DNA of 25,077 bases from CAZGYE01 sp964530165 (GTDB lineage: Bacteria > Planctomycetota > Planctomycetia > Planctomycetales > Planctomycetaceae). Location: contig CAZGYE010000044.1 of NCBI GenBank assembly GCA_964530165.1, positions 1 through 25,077 on the forward strand. The letters are read 5' to 3'. How positions within the stretch are numbered: the stretch's first letter is position 1; each line of letters opens with the position of its first letter. A program made the translations under genes and the position numbers. Below the pieces are notes generated by a model. That model had not been told where the DNA came from. It saw nothing but the letters and a program-made list of their open reading frames with translations, and made no database searches. Shown here one piece after another: positions 14,741-20,692 of this stretch.

Positions 14741-15604
14741 TCAGCCATCGTCTTTGTGTGAAAGATCCGGCGGTTCGGCATAGAACTGACTCAGGTCGAG
14801 TTCGCCCTTTACTTCCGATTCGAGCAACTTCAACCGATTCTCCAGCCGTTGGAATCGCAGCTCGAGCGCCGGATGGATGACGGGGCCGGTCGGCTTCGGT
14901 TTGGGGCGCGGCACCGACGGATACCCCAACTGCCGCTGCAAAGCCGCGAACATGTAGAGCGGATCCTTTCCCCGATTCGCCTTGGCAATGCGGCCTTCCT
15001 GGACGCCGAACAGCACCGGATGTGACGGCTGGTAAAGGTCGCGGCCGGTCGCTCGGCGGCGTTCCTCGACGTAGTGTCCCGAACGGTAATAAATCAGATC
15101 GCCGAAGTCGGTCGCGCCCAGCCGCAACCGCGTCTTCAAGATCCACTCGCGCCACTCTTCGTTGTAGAGCGGGTCCTCGGCAATGGCCGCCATGCCCCGG
15201 TCGTAGCCGAGCCGGTTGCGGGCAATGCACTCGAACTGGTAGATGAACAATGCGGCCGGCGTCGGCGTTTCGGCCAGGTACTCGGCTTCGCGCTGGAGAA
15301 TTTCCAGGGCGATGCTCTGGTGGAAGCGAGACCGTTCGGCCTCCGCTCTGGACATCACAAAAGTCTGGAACGGGGTAAAATAATGCGACAGCCTCGCCAT
15401 GCCGTCGCTGATCTTCCCGGTGTGCAGAATCTCGCCCTTCAGAAATTCGATGGCCATGGGCAACTTCGTCGTCGCCAGGATCTCTTCGGCAACGGTCTTC
15501 AGCACTTCCTGCGACGGCACGCTCTTTTCCAGGCGCTCGCGGTAGACGCGAAAAAAATACGCCTGTTCGATATATTCTTCACGGTCGAGAAACGGTGCAG
15601 ACAT
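14741..15604 (-). CDS. Conserved hypothetical, predominantly helical protein
   Basis: A soluble protein of 287 residues with no signal peptide. It is mostly predicted helical, with blocks LPMAIEFLKGEILHTG, LSHYFTPFQTFVMSRAEAE, FHQSIALEILQREAEYLA and ALFIYQFECIARNRLGYD. A short coiled-coil-like stretch ends it (ALELRFQRLENRLKLLESEV, about 247-266). I do not recognise a named family; the ordered core suggests a real conserved protein, probably specific to planctomycetes. The ATG at 15604 has no strong ribosome-binding site. It is on the same strand as, and about 80 bases after, ruvX. Confidence 0.7.
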   Translation of the reverse strand: MSAPFLDREEYIEQAYFFRVYRERLEKSVPSQEVLKTVAEEILATTKLPMAIEFLKGEILHTGKISDGMARLSHYFTPFQTFVMSRAEAERSRFHQSIALEILQREAEYLAETPTPAALFIYQFECIARNRLGYDRGMAAIAEDPLYNEEWREWILKTRLRLGATDFGDLIYYRSGHYVEERRRATGRDLYQPSHPVLFGVQEGRIAKANRGKDPLYMFAALQRQLGYPSVPRPKPKPTGPVIHPALELRFQRLENRLKLLESEVKGELDLSQFYAEPPDLSHKDDG

Positions 15605-15609
15605 CGGGC

Positions 15610-15700
15610 CGATTTTGAATTTCAGATTCTAGATTGTCGATTGTTCATTCTATTCCATTCAACATCTGCAATCAAAAATCCTCAATCAAAATTCAAGAAA
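15610..15700. repeat. AT-rich degenerate repeat between ruvX and the hypothetical gene
   Basis: A short AT-rich spacer in a GC-rich region holds units like TTTCAGATTCTAGATTGTCG and CAAAAATCCTCAATCAAAAT. It resembles another family of low-complexity repeats that sits between genes in such genomes. Its last bases enter the 3' end of ruvX. Confidence 0.35.
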
Positions 15701-16162
15701 TTTCTCTCGGTCCCGGTCCGGAGCATCCAGAAACGATCGCAGCATGATCTGGGCGGCGAGCTTGTCCCGACGGGCTTTGCGTTTCTTCGTGCTCAGATTG
15801 GCCGCCAATAGGTACTCTTCAGCCAGGACCGACGTGTACCGCTCGTCCCAGAAGCGAACCGGCAAGTCGAGCTGGCGGCTCACACGGTTCCCGAACTCGC
15901 GCGCCTCGCGCGCCTTCTGGCCCTCGTCGCCGCTCATGTGGACGGGTAGTCCCATCACCAGACCGACGGCCTGATAGTCGTCGGCCAATTGACCGAAATG
16001 CCGTGCGTCCTGCTGCAAGCCGCAACGTGTGTAATTCTCCAGCGGACTGGAGATCGTCTGCTCCGCATTCGAGACGGCGATGCCGACGCGTTTCGTGCCG
16101 AAATCGAACCCGAGCAGCCGCCCCTCGGTGGGGAACTCCGGTTTTTCAGAGGAACCGCCCAT
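15686..16162 (-). CDS. ruvX: RuvX/YqgF Holliday-junction resolvase-like nuclease (pre-16S rRNA nuclease)
   Basis: An RNase-H-fold nuclease of the YqgF family, 158 residues. Its motifs are in the usual order: GFDFGTKRVGIAVS with the first catalytic Asp (about residues 19-32), VMGLPVHMSGDEG, FWDERYTSVLAEEYL and DKLAAQIMLRSFLD. E. coli YqgF processes pre-16S rRNA ends, and the family is also annotated as a Holliday-junction resolvase. The length and motif spacing are normal, with a short N-terminal extension (MGGSSEKPEFPTEG). It overlaps the end of the upstream sugar nucleotidyltransferase gene by 17 bases, so the two are probably translationally coupled. Confidence 0.92.
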   Translation of the reverse strand: MGGSSEKPEFPTEGRLLGFDFGTKRVGIAVSNAEQTISSPLENYTRCGLQQDARHFGQLADDYQAVGLVMGLPVHMSGDEGQKAREAREFGNRVSRQLDLPVRFWDERYTSVLAEEYLLAANLSTKKRKARRDKLAAQIMLRSFLDAPDRDREKFLEF

Positions 16163-17318
16163 GGCCTCGTTCCTCGATGAGCTGGATCAGCTTGCGGATG
16201 GCGTTCTCATCATCCTTGCGGGCCACCAGAGTGGCATCGGGCGTGTGGACGACAATCAGGTCCTCCACCCCGATCGTCGCAATCAGATGCTCGCTGGTCG
16301 AACGGATGATGCACCCGCGAGTGTCGAGGCCGCAGAACGGACCGTCGACCGTGTTGCCGGCATCGTCGGGCGAGAGCAGACGAACCAGCGCCTGCCAACT
16401 CCCCACGTCGTCCCATTCGAACGGCGCTTCCAGAACCGAGACCCCCGAGGCGGGGTCCGCCCCCGAGGCGGGGTCCGCCCCCGAGGCGGGGTCCGTCTCG
16501 GCTGCGCGTTCCAGCACGGCGTAATCAATCGAGATCGATTTCATCGCCGGGAACTCCGTTTCCAGGGCCGCATCCCAGCCGTCGGTCTCCAGCGCGTCGC
16601 GCAGCCGCAGCAACCGCTCATGAATGGCCGGCTCGAACTCTCGGAGCGCCTGCAGGATACTCTCAGCCCGCCAGACGAAGATGCCGCAGTTCCAGTAGAA
16701 GTTACCACCCTCGACATAGCTCTGGGCGGTTTGGCGGTCCGGCTTCTCGCGAAACGATTTGACCCGAAACACCCCACCACCCGAAGTTGAGAGTTGAGAG
16801 TTCAGAGTTGAGAGTTCAGAGTTCATTTCGGCAAGTGGGTCGCCGCGCTCGATGTACCCGAAGCCGGTGGCTGGATACGTCGGCGGGACCCCAAAGAGGA
16901 CGAACAGCTTTGGGTTTCGCTCGACGACGCCGACCGCCCGTTCCGCCGCTGACTGAAAAACCTCATCCGGACGAATAACGTGATCGGCGGGCATCACGAG
17001 CATCATCGCCTGCGGATCCCGCTGTAACAGACGAATCGCCGCCAGACCGATGCACGGGGCCGTGTTGCGTCCGCACGGTTCGATGAGAATGTTCCCGGCC
17101 GGCACGTCGGGGACCTGCCGGGCCGTCTCTTCGGCCTGGGCGCGATTCGTGACGATCCACGTCCGCTCCGGTGGAATCCAAGACGTGGTGCGGGCGACGG
17201 TCTGCTGAATCAGCGTCTGCTGACCGGCCAGCCGCATCAACTGCTTCGGCCGAGCCTTGCGACTCTGCGGCCAAAACCGCGTCCCGCTTCCGCCAGCCAT
17301 AATGACAGCATGGAGCAT
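16146..17318 (-). CDS. manC: Mannose-1-phosphate guanylyltransferase
   Basis: A sugar nucleotidyltransferase of 390 residues that makes GDP-mannose from mannose 1-phosphate and GTP. Motifs: MAGGSGTRFWPQSR and ARPKQL (residues 7-26, GTP/phosphate binding), IEPCGRNTAPCIGLAA (GRNTAP block of this family), VMPADHVI, SFREKPD, GNFYWNCGIFVW and EWDDVGSW. It lacks the C-terminal phosphomannose isomerase domain of bifunctional ManC/AlgA proteins. Two odd insertions are visible: a NSELSTLNSQLST segment near residue 165 encoded by a direct repeat, and three DPASGA units near 280. Both fall in loops between conserved blocks, so the enzyme is likely active. It feeds polysaccharide or glycoprotein synthesis; no such genes are adjacent. 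Confidence 0.9.
   Translation of the reverse strand: MLHAVIMAGGSGTRFWPQSRKARPKQLMRLAGQQTLIQQTVARTTSWIPPERTWIVTNRAQAEETARQVPDVPAGNILIEPCGRNTAPCIGLAAIRLLQRDPQAMMLVMPADHVIRPDEVFQSAAERAVGVVERNPKLFVLFGVPPTYPATGFGYIERGDPLAEMNSELSTLNSQLSTSGGGVFRVKSFREKPDRQTAQSYVEGGNFYWNCGIFVWRAESILQALREFEPAIHERLLRLRDALETDGWDAALETEFPAMKSISIDYAVLERAAETDPASGADPASGADPASGVSVLEAPFEWDDVGSWQALVRLLSPDDAGNTVDGPFCGLDTRGCIIRSTSEHLIATIGVEDLIVVHTPDATLVARKDDENAIRKLIQLIEERGHGRFL
16443..16496 (-). repeat. 18-nt tandem repeat (x3) inside manC
   Basis: Three near-identical 18-base units, CCCGAGGCGGGGTCCGCC, lie head to tail in frame and encode DPASGA-type hexapeptides. The third differs by one base near its end. The identity of the copies suggests recent expansion. 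Confidence 0.9.
16786..16825 (-). repeat. In-frame GAGTTGAGAGTTCAGAGTT-type repeat inside manC
   Basis: A run made of GAGTTGA, GAGTTCA and GAGTTGAGAGTT units on the plus strand (AACTCTCAACTCTGAAC on the coding strand) encodes the heptad-like linker NSELSTLNSQLSTS. The composition, low in C/G and high in A/T, is unlike the rest of the gene and matches the style of the spacer repeats seen elsewhere in the window. Confidence 0.85.
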
Positions 17319-17356
17319 CGATCAAGTTTTCCGAATTTCTGTGAATCTTAGGGCAG

Positions 17357-17692
17357 TCATGTGGCGAACATCTCCTGCAGCACCGAAAGCGACTTGGCCA
17401 TGGTCCGGGCCGACAATTTCCCAAGGCGCCGCACCAGCCGTTTCCCGTCCATCGTGCGGATCTGATCTAAGACGACGTAACCGGCACGTCCCTGGAACCG
17501 ACACGCCACGCGAAAGGGATAAACATGTTTGCCCGAAGTCAGCGGCGCGACGATGAACGTCCGAAGATGCGCGTTCAACTCGTCGGGCGAGACAATCACG
17601 CACGGTCGGGTCTTGCGAATTTCGCCTCCCCGCGTCGGACCCAGATCGACCAGGTAAACCTCACCCCGGTGGACCGCGGGCTCAACTACCAC
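17357..17692 (-). CDS. mazF: MazF/PemK-type endoribonuclease toxin
   Basis: A toxin of about 111 residues of the MazF/PemK family, an mRNA interferase that cuts at short sequence motifs. The SH3-like fold is marked by HRGEVYLVDLGPTRGGEIRK, TRPCVIVSPDELN with the conserved Arg, and FIVAPLTSG with the conserved Thr. The start is a GTG: 17692 is preferred because GAGGGAG lies about 8 bases upstream, and it makes the start overlap the antitoxin stop (GTGGTAG); GTG 17698 is the alternative. It follows the antitoxin, the usual order. Cleavage specificity cannot be read from the sequence. Confidence 0.9.
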   Translation of the reverse strand: MVVEPAVHRGEVYLVDLGPTRGGEIRKTRPCVIVSPDELNAHLRTFIVAPLTSGKHVYPFRVACRFQGRAGYVVLDQIRTMDGKRLVRRLGKLSARTMAKSLSVLQEMFAT

Positions 17693-17934
17693 TCCCACTC
17701 TCCCTCATCAAAGCGGGTCGGCGTGGGAGGATCCAGAAGTCCATTTTTTCCCCTCGAGGCCAGCGCCGCCGCCGCCTCGGCCCAAGCTTGCCGGGGACGC
17801 TCCGAACGCGAGATGATGATCGACCCGTCGCCGACCCGCAGTTCCACATCGTCGCTCAGGCCGGCCTGCTCGATGAGGGGCTTAGGTAGCCGTATCCCGC
17901 GGGAATTCCCAATCCGGACCAGACGAGTTCTCAT
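17686..17934 (-). CDS. mazE: MazE/AbrB-type antitoxin
   Basis: An antitoxin of 82 residues with an N-terminal AbrB/SpoVT-like swapped-hairpin DNA-binding domain: VRIGNSRGIRLPKPLIEQAG (residues about 6-25), then VELRVGDGSIIISR. The C-terminal acidic tail (about 55-82, ending FDEGEWEW) would wrap the toxin. The start at ATG 17934 is supported by AGGAGG about 12 bases upstream; a TTG at 17946 directly abuts that site and is unlikely. The stop overlaps the toxin start. MazE-MazF complexes usually repress their own promoter. Confidence 0.9.
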   Translation of the reverse strand: MRTRLVRIGNSRGIRLPKPLIEQAGLSDDVELRVGDGSIIISRSERPRQAWAEAAAALASRGKNGLLDPPTPTRFDEGEWEW

Positions 17935-17960
17935 CTCGCGTCGCAACCTCCTGTAGTTAC

Positions 17961-17989
17961 ATTGTGATTACCGGCGACGAGTTTGTCAA
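17961..17989 (-). promoter_or_regulatory. Predicted sigma-70 promoter of mazEF
   Basis: On the minus strand an exact TTGACA -35 box (plus-strand 17984-17989) is followed by a 17-base spacer and CACAAT (17961-17966), matching four of six bases of the -10 consensus. The AGGAGG ribosome-binding site and the mazE start follow within 30 bases, so the leader would be very short. Confidence 0.7.
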
Positions 17990-18297
17990 GCAGTCGGTCA
18001 CGCCGTCTGAGGGGGCCGGCGCTTCGGGAGTTTGCCGTGTCCTCGCCAAACACGCGGATTTCCGGCACTGTGATGGTCTGGCTAAAGGCTCAGGTGGTCA
18101 GCTTGGGGAGCAGTCATGGGAGCGTTCCTCTCATTAGATGACCAACTACTCATTGCCGATCACCCCAGTTGTCGTCAAACCAGACACGTGCAGCCCTCCT
18201 CTTCAGCGCCTCGCGATGATGATCTCTAATCTTTTGGAATTCGTTTACCAGAGCCATCGATGTTACCCGTCGTTGTCTAACTCTTGATCTTCCCGAT
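17990..18297. other. Spacer between mazEF and the HigA gene, no gene seen
   Basis: About 310 bases without a convincing coding region or recognisable toxin. The mazEF promoter lies at its left edge (minus strand). No repeat of the families seen elsewhere and no strong hairpin was found. If a toxin gene once partnered the HigA-type antitoxin downstream, no trace is recognisable here. Confidence 0.4.
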
Positions 18298-18606
18298 CTA
18301 GCGAGCCGCAGCCGCATGGGACTGAATGCTCTTCAATTCCTTTGCTTCCTTTTGCCGGGCATGGTACAGGTCCCAGCGCACTTGCAGGTTCATCCAGAAA
18401 TCGGCTGATGTTCCAAAGTATTTGGCCAACTGCAGAGCCGTGCTCGGTGTCACGCCGCGACGGCCGTTGCTCAATTCGTTGATCCGTTGATACGGGACGT
18501 GAATGGCGTCAGCCAGCTCCCGTTGGGTAATCCCCATCGGTCGGAGAAACTCCTCCAACAGCATTTCTCCCGGGTGTGTTGGCGGTCTGTGGGTCGGCAC
18601 ACGCAT
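18298..18606 (-). CDS. higA: HigA-type antitoxin / XRE helix-turn-helix regulator
   Basis: A helix-turn-helix protein of about 102 residues of the HigA/VapI addiction-module antidote family. HPGEMLLEEFLRPMGITQRE starts the domain, followed by LADAIHVPYQRINELSNGRR (the HTH), TPSTALQLAKYFGTSADFWM and LQVRWDLYHARQKE. These match the family in order and spacing. The start at 18606 is preferred over ATG 18663 because family members begin a few residues before HPGE and because the upstream ATG lies inside a palindrome that looks like an operator. No RelE-like HigB toxin gene is seen next to it on either side, so it is an orphan in this window and may act as a stand-alone regulator. Confidence 0.85.
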   Translation of the reverse strand: MRVPTHRPPTHPGEMLLEEFLRPMGITQRELADAIHVPYQRINELSNGRRGVTPSTALQLAKYFGTSADFWMNLQVRWDLYHARQKEAKELKSIQSHAAAAR

Positions 18607-18646
18607 CACTAGGTTTGGCCTCGGAAGCTCACGATCATTCTGTCGA

Positions 18647-18669
18647 AATAGCATAGATACCATGCTATT
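18647..18669. promoter_or_regulatory. Palindrome upstream of higA, likely operator
   Basis: AATAGCAT (18647-18654) and ATGCTATT (18662-18669) are exact reverse complements with 7 bases between. The site lies about 40 bases before the chosen higA start, where the promoter is expected, and HigA-type proteins commonly autoregulate through such palindromes. A TTGCAA with TATTTC 17 bases further on overlaps it, a possible weak promoter. Confidence 0.55.
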
Positions 18670-18725
18670 GCAACGTGCTAACGAACCGCCGGATCAAGTG
18701 AGTGATCGAGTGCGTCTTGAACTGC

Positions 18726-20135
18726 TCACCGCAAATACGTGTCGCCCGTGTATTCCGTGCTGGTGTCGACTTTGCCGCGGACTTCCTCGGCATCGAGCGC
18801 GAACAGCGGGCTGATTTCAATTGTGGCGTCGTCGGCCACGCGCGCACCGGCGGCCTTCAACCAGCCGGCGAAGTTTGCACACATCGCCCGACGAGCGGTT
18901 TCCGGCGAGTCGTCGCCCTCGCAGTTCTTGACCGGATTGAACTCGGCGGCCCGGTCGGCTTCGACGACCAGAGCATGCTCGGCCAGCGGCATCGCGTCGA
19001 AAATGAAGCGTTCGAACTTCAACGCGTTTGCCTTGGCGGGCGTAATCGTTTCTCCATCCTCGTCGATGTACGGCACTTCTTTCTGAGCCACCTGGAACGG
19101 CAGTTTCGAGGCGTCGACGACGACCCGTTCGAGAAATTCTCGATTGAAAACATGGATGGCGGTGCTGCCGGCCCATAACAGCAGGCCTCCCGTTTCGTCT
19201 CTCTTGCGGGCGACGTCGGGCGGCACATGGATGTACTCGATGATCTGCGTCTGCCCGTCGACGTCGACGACGATCCCCATCCGCTCTTCGGCCGAGCTCT
19301 TGGAGACCACCTTGGTCGACATCTCTGAGTTCCGCAGCGTGTGGAATCCCAGAAACGCCGGATCGCACACGATCGCCGTCGGATTGTCGACCTGATGGTA
19401 AAACAGATACTCGATGCCGCGACGCCGCATTTCTTCCAGCAAATCAGCGGCAGCCAGTGCGGCGAGCATCCCGCCGTGTCCGTCCGGGCTGGCGCACAGC
19501 GCTGACTTGCCGGCCATCAGCAGACGCCCCGTGACCGCATCGACGGCCGGCATGTTTCCCTGCTGGAAAAAAAACACCTCGTCGCCGTCCAGACCAAAGT
19601 GCTCGTGCTCCTCGAAGAAGGCGACCGTCTTGGCGTGCGTGGCGTCGCTGGTCATGACGTAGTACGGAATCGCGACGCCGGCCCGCCGCGACCGCGTCAA
19701 GAGCTGTTCGGCCAGGATCTGAAACAGCGAATTCCCCGAGACCGGACCGATGGGAAACATCCCTTTGGGTTTCGGAAAACCGAGCCGAGTCCCCTGTCCG
19801 CCGGCGACCAGAATGGCCCCCACCTTGCCGGTCGCTAGCAATTCCCGGCCGTGTCGGGCAGCCGCGGTCCGCTCAGTTGCGTCGTCGTCCGAAGCGGGCA
19901 ACCGCACCAGCGCTGCCGGCGGCCCGGCGCGCCCCGCCCGCTCAGCGGGGCTCTCGCCGGTTGCGGCCCCGCTGCTGTCGCCGTGCCGCTGAAACAACCG
20001 TTTGACCAGCTCGAAGTCGACCGCCTCAATCTGCCGCACCAGCGATCGCCGGTCGTCGGCGTTCAGTTCGCCCCACCAACGCAGTAGATGCTCTTGATGA
20101 TGGCGACGCAGCTTTTTCAGGAGAGTTTGCGTCAT
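18726..20135 (-). CDS. UDPGP-family pyrophosphorylase, UDP-N-acetylhexosamine type (eukaryote-like)
   Basis: An enzyme of 469 residues that makes a UDP-sugar from UTP and sugar 1-phosphate. The UTP-binding signature VAGGQGTRLGFPKPKGMFPI (about 110-129) matches the UDP-GlcNAc pyrophosphorylase (UAP1/AGX) branch of the UDPGP family. Further blocks are YYVMTSDATH, EVFFFQQGNMPAV, LFYHQVDNPTAIVCDPAFLG, EYIHVPPDVARKRDETGG and FERFIFDAMPLAEH followed by EFNPVKNCEGDDSPETARR. Bacteria usually make UDP-GlcNAc with GlmU, so this eukaryote-like enzyme is notable; the exact sugar is an inference. The start at 20135 is fixed by an ATGA overlap with the upstream gene and the loss of any family resemblance before it. 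A low-complexity segment ESPAERAGRAGPPAA (about 61-75) lies between the N-terminal helices and the core. Confidence 0.87.
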   Translation of the reverse strand: MTQTLLKKLRRHHQEHLLRWWGELNADDRRSLVRQIEAVDFELVKRLFQRHGDSSGAATGESPAERAGRAGPPAALVRLPASDDDATERTAAARHGRELLATGKVGAILVAGGQGTRLGFPKPKGMFPIGPVSGNSLFQILAEQLLTRSRRAGVAIPYYVMTSDATHAKTVAFFEEHEHFGLDGDEVFFFQQGNMPAVDAVTGRLLMAGKSALCASPDGHGGMLAALAAADLLEEMRRRGIEYLFYHQVDNPTAIVCDPAFLGFHTLRNSEMSTKVVSKSSAEERMGIVVDVDGQTQIIEYIHVPPDVARKRDETGGLLLWAGSTAIHVFNREFLERVVVDASKLPFQVAQKEVPYIDEDGETITPAKANALKFERFIFDAMPLAEHALVVEADRAAEFNPVKNCEGDDSPETARRAMCANFAGWLKAAGARVADDATIEISPLFALDAEEVRGKVDTSTEYTGDTYLR

Positions 20136-20575
20136 AAGATGTTCGTATTTCGCAGCAGTAGAACCAAGGTATAAATGACGACTCCACTGACAATGAGGGT
20201 CCCAAGGTTCAGCACCTTGCGGGCGAGTTCGACCCTTTCGCGGGCGATGATCTGTGTGATGACAGTCACAAACGCCACCAAACCGAACTTGAAATAAACC
20301 ATCCCTCGCATGTTCCTCCCATGGTAGAACAACGCCGCGATGGGGTTCGTTTCGACTTCGTACCGAGTCTCGCTTGCGGCGCAATAGCGGAACAGGAGAT
20401 ACGTCATGAAAACGTCCAACGCGCTGACCAAGATGAACACAGTGGTCTCTTGCTCCAACGGCAGCGGGCGGCGAAAAATGAGATGCCAGAGCGAGTAACG
20501 GCGAGTTTGCTTCGCGCCATCCGACCGGATGACTTCGATGCCGCCTTTCGGTCGCGGTTCGGTTGGCTTGGGCAT
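20132..20575 (-). CDS. DUF5658-like small membrane protein
   Basis: A protein of 147 residues. A charged N-terminal 35 residues (MPKPTEPRPKGG) are followed by three transmembrane segments: TVFILVSALDVFMTYLLFRY, MVYFKFGLVAFVTVITQII and LGTLIVSGVVIYTLVLLL. The segment VETNPIAALFYHGRN between the first two resembles the ExNP motif region of DUF5658 proteins, common in planctomycetes. The function is unknown. It overlaps the pyrophosphorylase gene by ATGA, so the two are translationally coupled and may act in the same envelope process. An AGG lies about 8 bases before the ATG. Confidence 0.75.
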   Translation of the reverse strand: MPKPTEPRPKGGIEVIRSDGAKQTRRYSLWHLIFRRPLPLEQETTVFILVSALDVFMTYLLFRYCAASETRYEVETNPIAALFYHGRNMRGMVYFKFGLVAFVTVITQIIARERVELARKVLNLGTLIVSGVVIYTLVLLLRNTNIL

Positions 20576-20692
20576 GGCTAAGCCTGAATCAAGTCCCGCA
20601 GTTCTGCGATGTCGTGGGGAATGGCCTATTTCGGTTCCATTGTACTACTAACGATCGGGTGGAATTGCAATGTTCCCGGTGATCAATACACT

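Noticed and set aside
16443..16496. Possible CRISPR-like array
   Set aside because: The 18-base units are contiguous without spacers and keep the reading frame of manC, so it is a coding tandem repeat.
18664..18725. Remnant of a HigB toxin between higA and the pyrophosphorylase
   Set aside because: The stretch is about 60 bases and its translations do not show RelE/HigB motifs.
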